In this document: piece by piece, positions 47,693 to 58,325 of the stretch
Layout of the letters: each line of letters begins with the position of its first letter
Position numbering within the stretch: position 1 is the stretch's first letter
DNA from: Trichomonas tenax
Taxonomy: Eukaryota > Parabasalia > Trichomonadida > Trichomonadidae
Direction: 5' to 3'
Assembly: GCA_023091735.1 (NCBI GenBank)
Contig: JALKBU010000099.1
Coordinates: 22,152 to 86,151, forward strand
Length of the DNA: 64,000 bases
Made by a program: the position numbers and the translations under genes
Notes under the pieces: model-generated
What the model was told of the DNA's origin: nothing
The model's database searches: none
What the model saw: only the letters and a program-made list of their open reading frames with translations

Positions 47693-49783
47693 TTATGCGA
47701 TATAACATCTGGTGCCTTGTGATTTAGCTTCATTGCTGGCGATTTGGAATTCGTTTTCCAAATTTTTAACATGATCTTCTTGTTCCGTGAAATTAAATGG
47801 TGGATTATCATGTGGTTTCATATGCGAAGCGTTTTCGAGAAGTTTAGCGAAATCATCTGCGAATTTCTTTGCTTTTTCTGTAATTTCTTTCTTTTTATCA
47901 CTTGGAAGCTTTGTATTCTTGATTTTGTCTAACAATGCTGCTGCACGTTCTTTGACAGAATTTCCATTGTCTTTGACTTGCTTCCAGAATATGGATCTTT
48001 GAATTGCAGGATTGATGTGAGATTTGAGCTCGTCGAGACGCTTCTTGTATTCATCAAGTGAAAGTCTGTCGAATTCGTGTTCAGAGAACCAATCGTGGAC
48101 TTTCTGAACTAAATCTTTAATAGTTTGGATCTGGTTTGGCTCGAAGCATTCTGGGAAGTCGCGCTGAAGTCCGTGCTCTGATTTAAATATGAATGCTTCC
48201 AACTTATTCCTTGTTTCATCGACTTTGTTCTCATATTCATCTTTCTGTGATAATTCAAGTTCTTCTTTGTAATATTTCTGTATGTCTGGATCAGAGAGAC
48301 CGTATTTGTAGACGACTGTGCTGTCAACTGTTTTTTCTGCATTGTTGTCTTTATAAAAGATGTCGACAACTTCGAATGTGCTGCTTTGCGTCATTTTGAC
48401 TCTAATGAAGACCTCTGAAACATCCTTTGGTGGCTTTATCGTAGCTCTGCATATCTCGGAGTTGTTTGAGCCGAATATCACTGTTTTTTCCTCTGCGATA
48501 TTGAGCGGAACAAGTTTTGTTGATGGTATTTTTGAGAATTGCGGGAAAATTTCGCACATTTTCGTTCCTTCTTTGTCTTTCCATGCGGCAGCGACATCGT
48601 GTGGTGTTATATCGGTAAATGTCATAGGAACAGACATGCTTGGGTTGAGAATTGCAGAAATATATCCGGCACCGATCGCAAAACATTCATCGATGTTTAC
48701 TGCTTGTTCTGGATCTTTTCCGATGATTTTAGCAATTTCCGCTTTGACAATAGGGATCCTTGAGCATCCTCCGAGAATTTCGCAAGCGTATAAGTCTTCT
48801 TTCTTGATATTTGCGGAGTTTAATGCATTAATTATTGGATTTTGAAGTCTTGGAATCAGATCTGCAATTTGAGCCTCAAACTCTTCTCTCTTCACAACAA
48901 AGCGAACGTCTGTGTCGCCTTTCAATCCAATTACTTCGAATTGAATAGATGTGTTAATTGAAAGATTCTTTTTGAGTTTCTCGGTGGCTTCAGTGAATCT
49001 ATGCATCATGCGTTTGTTTTCGCGTGGATCAATCTTATATTTCTGCTTTGTTTGTTCGATCAAATAATTCATCAATTTTTCTGTGAAATTCGATCCTCCA
49101 AAGTGTTCATCGAACGCAAAACTTCCAATTGTAACGTTATCTTCCTTCAAAAACGCAATTGCGGCATTCATTGATGAATCTCCGATATCAATAAACGCAA
49201 TAGGAAGTGGTTTTTCGTTTGTTTTGGGTAATTTCGCACGATGGTCCATTGCATAGCCTATAGCTGCCGCAGTTGTCGAGTTAACTAAAGCGATTAAGTT
49301 GATATTTGCAATTTTGCATGAATCGATGATTGCTTGACGATAAGACTGCGTCCACCATGGACAAATTGAGATGCAGAATGCAGCAACAGCTGGTTGTGAA
49401 GCTGTTGCGAGTTTCATCAAAGATTTTAACATAAAAGCGATGATTTGTTCAGGTAAATATACTTTTTCTTCGATCTTGATGCCAGTAAAGCCATTTGGCA
49501 ACTTTATAATTTCGTAATTTAAAAGATTTTCGAGCGATTTTCTTTCATCTGAGTCATATTTCAAGCAAACGAGTTTCTTCAGTTGTGTTATCGTTCCAGA
49601 AAGATTTTGGAGCATCTCCTGCTGCGCTAAAGAACCAAAAACTCTTTTTTTGTATGAATATCCGACCAAAGAGGGCATCAATCGATTCGAGGCCTGATCG
49701 AGAAGCACCGATATAGAGCTACTATGCGGAATCCCGACAACGCAGTACTTGTTGCCGAAATCAAAACCTGCGCCTGACCACAT
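47693..49783 (-). CDS. Hsp110-type chaperone (Hsp70 nucleotide-exchange factor) with CaaX-like C-terminus
   Basis: 696 residues with an ATG start. The N-terminal Hsp70-fold ATPase domain (1 to about 390) carries FDFGNKYCVVG, QLKKLVCLK, NSTTAAAIGYAM, FIDIGDSSMNAAI and ILGGCSRIPIVKAEI. The divergent phosphate loops (FGNK instead of GTT, DIGDSS instead of GGGTFD) and the region KYKIDPRENKRMMHR are characteristic of Hsp110/Sse1. A short beta domain follows (EIFPQFSKIPSTKLVPLN), then a helical lid to about 650. Hsp110s release ADP from Hsp70 and hold unfolded proteins. The last four residues are CYIA, a CaaX-type pattern, which is unusual for the family and might allow farnesylation. Confidence 0.9.
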   Translation of the reverse strand: MWSGAGFDFGNKYCVVGIPHSSSISVLLDQASNRLMPSLVGYSYKKRVFGSLAQQEMLQNLSGTITQLKKLVCLKYDSDERKSLENLLNYEIIKLPNGFTGIKIEEKVYLPEQIIAFMLKSLMKLATASQPAVAAFCISICPWWTQSYRQAIIDSCKIANINLIALVNSTTAAAIGYAMDHRAKLPKTNEKPLPIAFIDIGDSSMNAAIAFLKEDNVTIGSFAFDEHFGGSNFTEKLMNYLIEQTKQKYKIDPRENKRMMHRFTEATEKLKKNLSINTSIQFEVIGLKGDTDVRFVVKREEFEAQIADLIPRLQNPIINALNSANIKKEDLYACEILGGCSRIPIVKAEIAKIIGKDPEQAVNIDECFAIGAGYISAILNPSMSVPMTFTDITPHDVAAAWKDKEGTKMCEIFPQFSKIPSTKLVPLNIAEEKTVIFGSNNSEICRATIKPPKDVSEVFIRVKMTQSSTFEVVDIFYKDNNAEKTVDSTVVYKYGLSDPDIQKYYKEELELSQKDEYENKVDETRNKLEAFIFKSEHGLQRDFPECFEPNQIQTIKDLVQKVHDWFSEHEFDRLSLDEYKKRLDELKSHINPAIQRSIFWKQVKDNGNSVKERAAALLDKIKNTKLPSDKKKEITEKAKKFADDFAKLLENASHMKPHDNPPFNFTEQEDHVKNLENEFQIASNEAKSQGTRCYIA

Positions 49784-50229
49784 TTTAATGTTCTGAATAA
49801 TTTGGGGCTTCGCAAAAATTTGTAGGGGGTGATTTTATTTGAACACTTTTCTTCTCAAATTTTAATGTTGATAATTCTTTGTTTAGTTATTGATATAGTA
49901 TTTCAAAGCTTATTTTTTTGACTCTTTGTACTATAGATATCTGATTTGCTGTCTAATCTATAGATTATATGAACATTCATTATATTAATCCAAGTGATTA
50001 AATTTATTTTGATAAGTATCATTACCATATGGGCTGTTAATAGATGCCTCTGAAATCTGTGTTTTAACGCATTATTATTTATCAATGAAATTTGTTGTTA
50101 ATAAAATATTTCCTCAATCTAGCAGTGTTTGTCCCATTATCCCGCGAGTTTATATGGAGGGTTGTGTTATTAATTTAAGTAAAAATACATATTTATATAT
50201 AACAAATAAAAAACATGATAAAAAATATA
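49784..50229. other. intergenic
   Basis: AT-rich, nothing recognised. Confidence 0.5.
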
Positions 50230-53200
50230 TTAAAACGGAGTATCTGAAACATTGATGTTCAAACTGGAGAGTACATGTGTCAATTGTGAGATGCGGCGCT
50301 TCAATGATGTGATGTCTTTGTCTGTTTCTTCGATCTGTTGTCTGACAGAAGACTTCTCGCGGTCAATAGATTCGAGTTCTGATGGAATGATTAATTCTGT
50401 CAATTGATCCATTGAGTATTTGTTCTTGACGTCTTGCATCAATGAACGAAGTTTGACACTCAAACCATTAATCTCCATCAAGAGTTCTTCCTTGTTTGGT
50501 GTCTGCCTGGAATCTTTCATTGCTGACAATATCTCCGATTCAATTGTTAAAGACTTTGATTTCTGCTGAAGAATACATTCATTATGCTTGAGAACATCGA
50601 GATTCTTGAAAAGCTTCAATCCATCTGGTTTTGGTTTCCTCTGCTCTTCAGATAATTGCTTGTTCTTCTCATCGATGAAATACCTCAAATCTTCGACTTT
50701 ACCACGTGTCAATCTATCGACATCAAGAAGTTGTTGCAATTGTTTGTCCATATCTGCAACTTTTTGCTTCACGCGATCAACTTGTGACTCCATATCGAGC
50801 CTTGCATTCTTCTGTGGTGAAACAATAGAAATACGTTCTCTCATTGGTGGAATTGTGTATTCTAAGTTCATGATTTGCTGCTCCAAATCGCCGATTTCCT
50901 GCTTCTTTTCAGCAAGAACTTTGCTCCTTGATACGATAATTTCTTTGTTGGCAATGATCTTAGGGCCGTTTTCACGCAACGAAATAATGCTGTACTGATT
51001 CTTCGCAATGAGATTCTTCCTTTCAGAGAGATTGCTGAAATTGAGATCTGTTTCAACAGCAGCATCAGACATTGGAACTTTGATGGAGTACGAAAAGCTG
51101 TCAATTGACTTTCCCTCTTTCATTCGCTTGCGGAATTCGAATTCGAGAAGTCTGTAATGTGTCATTAAGTCTTGGATTTCTTCATCGTAAGCTTGGTTAT
51201 CGGCTTCTTCATCTCTGATTTGCAGTTTTAGTTTCGTGATCAAAAGCTTTCTGGACATCATCTTTCTCTTGAGGATGTTCTGGAATGATTCATCTTCCTG
51301 GATTGTTCCGAATTCTGGTTCATCAACGCTTTCTGATAAACTGAGATCGTGATCAAGCTGTGGCTTGACTGGACTTGCCATTGAAGCAATAAAGTCTTGA
51401 GGCTTCAAGTACTCGTTTGTTTTCTCGATTCTGACACCTTCAGGGATCGAAGGAGCTTTTAGTTTCTTGAAGACTTTGACTTTTGGCATGAAATTCGGAT
51501 CATTCTTGAGATGTTCTTTCTCTTCTGGCGAAAGTCTGACTCTCCTCCTCAAGATCTTGACTCCAGATTCCTGCATTGCTTTAATATTTGGACGCTCCAT
51601 CTTCAAAACATAGTGTGCTTTGTGTGTCTTTCTTCTTCTGTATCTTGGCTTTAGCTCCATTTTTTCTGGCGCTTGTTCAATGCTTTCATTGCCCGTTTCA
51701 TAATAATATGCGTAATAATCGCTGTATTCATCTTTGTCGTAGTATTCGTAATAGTCATCATCGGCTCCTTCAATCAATTTCGAGTCTTTGATTGATTTAG
51801 ATTTTTCGACCTTGTTCTCAGTGATATTTAATTGTTTCTTCAATGACTTGTTTGTGGAATTGTTCTGATTAATCATTTGTGAATTATTCTGAACACTCTC
51901 TTTCAAGTTTGAAACAACTGATGAATTGTTTTGTTCTCTTTCATTGACCAATAATTCTTCATTATTGATAACATTTCCATTTTCGTCGAGTTTAACTTTA
52001 CTTTTTTCATTATTCGTATTATTCAATGATTGCTTCTCGTTGAGTTTAGAATTAGAATTATTGATATCTTTGTTTGAAATGTTTTTGTTGATGTTCTTTT
52101 CATGAATTGCTGAAATATTTTGCTTTGATTCTTTGCTATGAACTTTAGAAATTGTTTCATTGATATTCATCTCATCAAGTTTGTTATACTTGATATTGTT
52201 GATAGATTTCTCTTGTGAAGAAACATCGTTGTTGATTTCTTCATTGTTAAGATGAGAGTTTTGTTTGTCGAGATCTTTTCTGTTCGCAAATAACTCGAAA
52301 TCCTTGTCATCGAATGAAATCGAAATCTTGCACTTTGATTTGTCATTGTTAGATTTAGTTTCGCCCTTGTAAATGTTCTTGAGAGATTTATTAACGAATG
52401 TATCAGAAGAGTCAAAGGCTTCGATGTTTTGGACTGTTGACTGAGAACGCTTTGAATAAGGTGCTGTCATAGAACGAGTGAACTGTGGCTGTTTGTGCTT
52501 CTTCCAGTGAGGAGTGAGTCTTGCATCGCCTATTCCAGCTGTTGTTGTATTTATAGATATACTTTCACCGATATAAATGTCATCGCTCATCGATTGACTG
52601 TTGTAGTCATCATCTTCATAACTGTCGAAGTAATCAAAGCAACTATCGTTGTAGGTGTCCTGATATCCTTTCGTGTAGAAAGCTGAGGAGAGACCTTCGG
52701 AGTCAGAGTCAGTGATAACATTATATCTCTCTTTCTTCTTCTGAAGTCTGTTTCCTGTCTCATCTGTGAAAGATTCATATTCATCGCTGTCAACGAGATC
52801 GAGAGGCTGAGCTTTCTTCAGTCCTTTCGTAGGTGGAGAAGCTGGCGAAACAGAACCGGATTCTCCAAAGACAAGAACATATTGTCCATCTTCGCACATA
52901 ATTGTTTGTTGTTGCTGCTTGTGATGCTTCTTTCTTGATTTGTGAGATTGCTCATCTTTGTTCTTTTCGAGTTTGATATTTAGCAAGCTCGACATCGATT
53001 TGCTCCTCCTTCTGGAATGCTTAAGAACGATTTGTTCTTCATTATTGTTTTCTTCATCGACGTTTTGATTTTCTTCTTGGTTTTGGAAAGTGTCTTTGAT
53101 GATTGAATTACGTAATTCTTGCCTCAAGTCTGTCTGTTCATTAGATTTAGACTTGTGAACTTCTTGCAAAGTAAGCTTGATCGTATCTGCTTCATTCGAT

Positions 53201-56200
53201 TTGGAATTTTCTTCGTTGTTTGATTTAAGTTTCTCTGTTTCTTTAGATTTTTCGATTTCTTTGATGACGGATTTCGAATTTTCGGTTTGTTCGATGTTTG
53301 ATTTGTGATTTTCAACATCTTTCGATTCTATACTTTCTGAATAATCGATTGAAGATTTGTTCTTTGATGTTTCAGAAGTCTTCTTGCTCGTGTTGAATCT
53401 GTTCAACTTCTGCTCAACGGCTGTGAGTCTGTTATCAATGACTGCAGCATCTGCTGTGTAAACTTTAACTTCGCCACTTGGAGACTTGAATATCTTCACT
53501 TTGCCTTTGAGAAAAGCGGAGCTTCCATCGAGGATTTTATCGAAATCACCGCGAGCGAGATCGGTGCTATCTGTGGAAATAGTTGAATACGATTTCGATC
53601 TGTTAGATCTGAGTTTTCTGTAAGAAGCAGAACTTGCGAATTTTCCTACCAAATTATCGTATTGTTGTTCATTGGAGTAATTCTCTGCTAAATTGAATTG
53701 TGATTCATTCATCAAGTTATTATTTGTTACTTGGGAATGATTTCCTTCAGATGCTTGAGAATAATTATTTTGATGTGATTCGGAAACTAACTTTGATTGA
53801 GATGAATTATGCTGAAGATTTTGCTGAGAAAGAAGATTCTCCGATGAAATGTTATTGTGAGACGAAATATTCGAATTTTGCAGCATAACATCGGAAATTT
53901 GTTTTGATAAATTCGAACTTTGCTGGTTATTTTCGATATCATTCTTTGATGAAGTATCATTTTGTTGTTGGGATTCTTCAATTTGCTTTGTAATATTGGA
54001 ACTTTGCTGAATATTTTCTATAACTTTTTGATTAGAAACATTAGAATTCTGCTTTGTATTGTCAGTTAACAAATTCAAGTTTCGGTGTTGAGATTCTGAT
54101 TTGATGTTAGAGTTCTTTTGAGCATTTTCTGTTAATTGTTTCGTTAAATTCGAACCATGATTATCTGTTGATTGCTTTGTTGAATCAGCAGTTTGATTCT
54201 TGGATTCGGTATTAAAATTCGATTCATTTGTGATTGATTTGTCTGTTTCTTGCTTTAGTGGATTAGAAGATTGGTGGACGTTATCCAATGTTTGCTTGGA
54301 TATTTTGGAGCTTTGTTTATTGACTGATGATTGAATTGTAAGATTTTGTTTCTCTGTTAAAAACTCTTTATTGGATGAGACAATGTTTTCTTTGGAAATG
54401 ATGTTAACTTGTTCATTATTCTTCGATGAAACATCTTTATTGTTAATCTCTGATCTTTTGTAAACCAAATTTTCAGCAATTGCATGATTTGATGCTGATT
54501 GAACATCTTTTGTATTTGTGCTTTGATTAACAAGATTCTGATTTGATATATCTTTCGATTGAGATTCAGCATCAATTAATTTAGAATTGGCTGATTGAGT
54601 ACTTGATGTTTGAAGCTGTTCTAATGATTTAGTGAATTGCGATTGTGTGTTAGTTAATTGCATCGCTTTGTTCTTGTTTTCAATATCAGCTACATTTTGT
54701 GTAGCAATGTTAAAATCCTTCATGAGTGTTGAATCAGATGTTTGAATGCTAATATCTCTGAAGTAAGCATCATAAAACGCATTACTTTGATCTTCGTATA
54801 TCTCAGAATCAGCAGAAACTGCATTCTTTTCACGAACACCAACATAATCTTCGTAGTTTTTGACCTTCTTGTGATTGCCTTCAGAAATGTAGCTTTGTTC
54901 ATTGTTCTCATTATCGCCATTAATAACTGTAATGATGACACCATTTTCTGTGAGAATTGAAGACTTCTTCTGCTGATTTTCGTTGGACATTGCAAGTCTT
55001 TGTGCGTTCTCGATAGCGAGAGCTGCCTTGGACTTCGCTTGATGCGTTGTTTTCGTTGGCGATGAGTTATTAACCATCATAACTGGATTGTAATTCTCGA
55101 ATCCATATTCAGCAGAATTGAACTCTTTCGAATTCGAAATCATATCTTTGAGTGAGAACAATTGCGAGTTCTTTGAGTTCTGTCCATCATACTTTGTCAT
55201 TGTGCTTGTGTTTGAGACATAACTCTGGAAAGCAGAGATATTTTGTTGTGTTGATGATTTTCCTTTATTTGAAACTTTCGTTTCCTCAAATTGTTCGCTC
55301 TTCGGATTGTAAACAACGAATTCTAAGCAATCAAGTGGTGAATCAACTCTTTCCTCATTTTTAGCCCCATTATTTTGCATATCATTTTTAATTGATTCAA
55401 GAGTATTCTCAATTTCAGATGTTTTCTTCATTCCGTACCTCCTTGGACTTCTCTTGTACGTTGGAGGCTTAGAAACGGCACCATTTGGATCTTCTGGAAC
55501 AGATTTCAAATCTGACAACTTCTGCAAGCGTGGTGAATGAATTCTTGCTTTCTCTCCTGATGAAGATACCGGAAGAGGTGCGAAACTTACGGATTTTTGT
55601 GGTTTGTTCTTATTTTGTTCTTCAAGATATTTGTTTCTAAAATTTACGAGATTTGAAAAATGTGAAGGCTTTGGGATCTTCTCTTCATTATTTTCTGTGT
55701 TCTGAACATTTTCTTCGGAATTTTGATATAACGTATTTCTATTATTTGAGATTCTTGAGTTGTGCATTGAAGGGTACCTCGAAAAAACAATTGACTTCAG
55801 AGAATTATCGTCATTTGCTGGTGGTGCTATTTGATCTTGAATCTGTGCATAATTATAATTTGGCCTTGCTTGAACATGCGGCGACAAAACTCTTGCATGA
55901 TTGAAAATGCTGTCCATTTCACCAAAGATCGGCAACATTTTTTGAACTTTGTTATCATATTGTTGGAATATTTCTTCATGAAGCTGAGATCGATCATCCT
56001 CTTCATTAAGAACAGAGCCGCGCTGAGAATATGACGATTTAACCTTGCGTTTAAACGATGTTAAATAAGATAAAAATTTTGCACTAATTTTAATGTGAGA
56101 GTGCTTAATAATACCGATAAGTCTGAATGCTTCTGCTGAAAGCTCTTTATTCATTGAAATTAACTCTTTTGATAAAGAATTTAAATTTCGAATTTTAATG

Positions 56201-56652
56201 ATGTAAGAGCCTTCTTCCTGAATCTTCTTTGAATAATTTTGCGTGTGGTTCTCCAATGCGTTGATTTCTTGGGAGATTTGGTTGATTTCTGAATTTATGT
56301 GGATTAAAGCTTGCTGGCGGGTTTCAGGTGCCATCCGATACTTTAGCTTTCGAAGGCAGTGGCGAGCACTCCTATGTTCATGCCTCAATCTCTCGTATTT
56401 ATATCTGTATTTTTTGATTTTGTTTTCCAAATGCTGTAAAAGAAGTTCTCGATCTTGAATATTCCTTGCTATTTCGTTGTTTTTCATCTCCGCTTGGTTT
56501 GCTTGGTTCAATAAAACTTCATGTTTCTCGAAATTTTCCTGTTGTTGCTTTACTGTCTGAGCTGTGTCGCCCAGATATCTGGGAGACTTTGGGTAGTCGC
56601 GTTTCAACCGGGGCTTTGTGATTCGCGGACTAAAAGAAACAAGAGTACTCAT
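50230..56652 (-). CDS. giant coiled-coil and low-complexity protein
   Basis: 2,140 residues with an ATG start. Residues about 35-200 form a basic coiled coil (NIQDRELLLQHLENKIKKY). About 230-1700 is Asn/Ser/Gln/Lys-rich and probably disordered, with a stretch near 790-940 built from roughly 17-22-residue repeats around (Q/N)SSN(I/L)(S/T)KQ. About 1650-1700 is Tyr/Asp-rich (DDDYYEYYDKDEYSDYYAYY). The last 350-400 residues are again coiled coil (KLLITKLKLQIRDEEADNQA to ITSLKRRISQLTHVL). No enzymatic domain is seen. The architecture suggests a cytoskeletal or basal-body type structural protein, inferred. ATTTACATGACAAAA lies about 25-40 bases before the ATG. The unbroken 6.4-kb frame argues for function. 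Confidence 0.75.
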   Translation of the reverse strand: MSTLVSFSPRITKPRLKRDYPKSPRYLGDTAQTVKQQQENFEKHEVLLNQANQAEMKNNEIARNIQDRELLLQHLENKIKKYRYKYERLRHEHRSARHCLRKLKYRMAPETRQQALIHINSEINQISQEINALENHTQNYSKKIQEEGSYIIKIRNLNSLSKELISMNKELSAEAFRLIGIIKHSHIKISAKFLSYLTSFKRKVKSSYSQRGSVLNEEDDRSQLHEEIFQQYDNKVQKMLPIFGEMDSIFNHARVLSPHVQARPNYNYAQIQDQIAPPANDDNSLKSIVFSRYPSMHNSRISNNRNTLYQNSEENVQNTENNEEKIPKPSHFSNLVNFRNKYLEEQNKNKPQKSVSFAPLPVSSSGEKARIHSPRLQKLSDLKSVPEDPNGAVSKPPTYKRSPRRYGMKKTSEIENTLESIKNDMQNNGAKNEERVDSPLDCLEFVVYNPKSEQFEETKVSNKGKSSTQQNISAFQSYVSNTSTMTKYDGQNSKNSQLFSLKDMISNSKEFNSAEYGFENYNPVMMVNNSSPTKTTHQAKSKAALAIENAQRLAMSNENQQKKSSILTENGVIITVINGDNENNEQSYISEGNHKKVKNYEDYVGVREKNAVSADSEIYEDQSNAFYDAYFRDISIQTSDSTLMKDFNIATQNVADIENKNKAMQLTNTQSQFTKSLEQLQTSSTQSANSKLIDAESQSKDISNQNLVNQSTNTKDVQSASNHAIAENLVYKRSEINNKDVSSKNNEQVNIISKENIVSSNKEFLTEKQNLTIQSSVNKQSSKISKQTLDNVHQSSNPLKQETDKSITNESNFNTESKNQTADSTKQSTDNHGSNLTKQLTENAQKNSNIKSESQHRNLNLLTDNTKQNSNVSNQKVIENIQQSSNITKQIEESQQQNDTSSKNDIENNQQSSNLSKQISDVMLQNSNISSHNNISSENLLSQQNLQHNSSQSKLVSESHQNNYSQASEGNHSQVTNNNLMNESQFNLAENYSNEQQYDNLVGKFASSASYRKLRSNRSKSYSTISTDSTDLARGDFDKILDGSSAFLKGKVKIFKSPSGEVKVYTADAAVIDNRLTAVEQKLNRFNTSKKTSETSKNKSSIDYSESIESKDVENHKSNIEQTENSKSVIKEIEKSKETEKLKSNNEENSKSNEADTIKLTLQEVHKSKSNEQTDLRQELRNSIIKDTFQNQEENQNVDEENNNEEQIVLKHSRRRSKSMSSLLNIKLEKNKDEQSHKSRKKHHKQQQQTIMCEDGQYVLVFGESGSVSPASPPTKGLKKAQPLDLVDSDEYESFTDETGNRLQKKKERYNVITDSDSEGLSSAFYTKGYQDTYNDSCFDYFDSYEDDDYNSQSMSDDIYIGESISINTTTAGIGDARLTPHWKKHKQPQFTRSMTAPYSKRSQSTVQNIEAFDSSDTFVNKSLKNIYKGETKSNNDKSKCKISISFDDKDFELFANRKDLDKQNSHLNNEEINNDVSSQEKSINNIKYNKLDEMNINETISKVHSKESKQNISAIHEKNINKNISNKDINNSNSKLNEKQSLNNTNNEKSKVKLDENGNVINNEELLVNEREQNNSSVVSNLKESVQNNSQMINQNNSTNKSLKKQLNITENKVEKSKSIKDSKLIEGADDDYYEYYDKDEYSDYYAYYYETGNESIEQAPEKMELKPRYRRRKTHKAHYVLKMERPNIKAMQESGVKILRRRVRLSPEEKEHLKNDPNFMPKVKVFKKLKAPSIPEGVRIEKTNEYLKPQDFIASMASPVKPQLDHDLSLSESVDEPEFGTIQEDESFQNILKRKMMSRKLLITKLKLQIRDEEADNQAYDEEIQDLMTHYRLLEFEFRKRMKEGKSIDSFSYSIKVPMSDAAVETDLNFSNLSERKNLIAKNQYSIISLRENGPKIIANKEIIVSRSKVLAEKKQEIGDLEQQIMNLEYTIPPMRERISIVSPQKNARLDMESQVDRVKQKVADMDKQLQQLLDVDRLTRGKVEDLRYFIDEKNKQLSEEQRKPKPDGLKLFKNLDVLKHNECILQQKSKSLTIESEILSAMKDSRQTPNKEELLMEINGLSVKLRSLMQDVKNKYSMDQLTELIIPSELESIDREKSSVRQQIEETDKDITSLKRRISQLTHVLSSLNINVSDTPF

Positions 56653-57731
56653 TATAAAAATTTTGTAACGATTTTGTCATGTAAATTAAATTTTAGAATT
56701 ACTTGTCAAAATATATTTACATCACAGTTTCAAGCCGCTCAAAATCGGATTAGAACAAAAATCATTTCGGATTTAGTGATGAGTGTCCATTTCCTCCCAC
56801 ATTGTTGATGAAAAATGGTTATATTGAAAAGAAAAAAGCATTTTTCACAAATCTTGAAGTTTCATTCAAGTTCTTTGGATTTACAGCTGTAGAGCTACAA
56901 TATGATATTGTATTTAATTAGCTTAGTCAAATTTGTTTGGATCTGTTGTTTCAACATTCAGATTCATTCAAATTGACACCGAAGAATTCTTATTATAGGG
57001 TATCCCGATAAGTGTGAGCATTTCGGCCTAGGATAAACATATATTTACACTGTTTGATATTCTAATCATGAAAGTATAACATTTGAAGATGAAAATAATT
57101 TTGATTGCGTTTTTAATCAAAATTTTGCAAATATATCAATTTGCACACCGATACTTGATGCTTTGGAGCTATTCTTTGATGCAAATGTATAGATTCGACA
57201 ACATTAATTTAATTCATGCTGAAGCGTATGAAAGTTTGTCATTGCTTTGAGATTAAGAATCCCTGATTAATTTTTTCAGCAAAAATGAAATTTCTCATTT
57301 TTTAAACCCCGCGTAATTAGGAATCTTTGCATTATGTTTTTATCTAACTTATAGGCTAATTCAGGGATTCGAATAAGGACTACATGCAAATTAAAATCGC
57401 ATGAATTAACAACATAATTATGTTTGTTAGGTACTTTAGACTGAAGTTTACTCATAAACTCGAGAATATGTTTCAATGAACATTCCAAAATTGATCAAAT
57501 TTCATGTCCAAAGGTTTTGATAAAAAAATTTTGCTCTTTTTGTCATAAAATTTTAAAATTAGAAGCGATAACATCTGTAGATGTGAAATTTGCTGATTTT
57601 AAGAACAAATTTTAACGTCATTTATCCCTCAAATTAAGGTTATTAACTTTTGTTATAAACTTAAGAAATTTTTCAATTAAAATTTCAGAATCTATACGTT
57701 AAGGCAGAAAGAAAAAAAACATTTTTCGAAA
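56653..57731. other. 1.1-kb intergenic region between divergent genes
   Basis: TTTACATGACA (around 56678-56690) is the likely promoter of the giant coiled-coil gene. No clear motif precedes the plus-strand gene. A minus frame at 57276-57488 has only a TTG start and is not supported. Confidence 0.45.
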
Positions 57732-58325
57732 ATGTTTCGCAGGAAGCAAGATGTGCAGCCGCTGAAGGCAACGAATCCACTCAAGTTCGTCAAAGATGGC
57801 GAAAACTTGGATGTTGCGAACACAATTCTCTCTGTTGAAGTTGGAGCAACGAAAACTCCGAAACGCACAAGAACACGGGCTTCAACAATGAGCAGCCAGA
57901 GAAGATCGCAGTCCATTGAGAGGATCTTCAAGAAGGAAAAGAAAGAAGAGCTTAAAAAAGAGCTCGAAGAAATCAGATACAAAGAAAAATTGCTTATCAT
58001 ACAAAATACGCCATTGCCAGCTCCTCCGCCACCACCGCCGGCTAAGCTGACACCAATAAAACATGAAGAAAAGTCAATTGTTCCAATGATCAAGGAGATG
58101 ACGAACAGACCAATGATACAGATCAAACAATCAGAGATTGTTGCTATCAGGAGAACCCTGAAGAAGAGGACAGTGAACAAAGAAGAAAACAAAGTTCAGG
58201 ATTCAAGAGCAAATTCCGATGAATTGTTCCAACAAATACAGAGTAAATTGTCTTCAATTCGCTCGAATCACGAAATTTCATCCGATGATGATGATAATGA
58301 GTCAGAAAGCTCAGAAGAATTCTAA
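57732..58325 (+). CDS. small basic protein with polyproline tract and acidic tail
   Basis: 197 residues with an ATG start. The order is a basic, Ser/Arg-rich N-terminus (KTPKRTRTRASTMSSQRRSQ), a charged helix (IFKKEKKEELKKELEEIRYK, about 75-94), a proline run PLPAPPPPPPAKL (about 103-115), then a segment ELFQQIQSKLSSIRS that faintly recalls a WH2 actin-binding helix, and an acidic end SSDDDDNESESSEEF. Polyproline plus a WH2-like helix is found in actin regulators that bind profilin and actin, but the evidence is weak here. It is unrelated to the divergent coiled-coil neighbour. The long opposite-strand frame is only its mirror. Confidence 0.65.
   Translation: MFRRKQDVQPLKATNPLKFVKDGENLDVANTILSVEVGATKTPKRTRTRASTMSSQRRSQSIERIFKKEKKEELKKELEEIRYKEKLLIIQNTPLPAPPPPPPAKLTPIKHEEKSIVPMIKEMTNRPMIQIKQSEIVAIRRTLKKRTVNKEENKVQDSRANSDELFQQIQSKLSSIRSNHEISSDDDDNESESSEEF

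Noticed and set aside
57692..58192. 166-codon minus-strand frame over the polyproline gene
   Set aside because: Mirror of the plus-strand gene: poly-Gly and hydrophobic runs arise from its complement.
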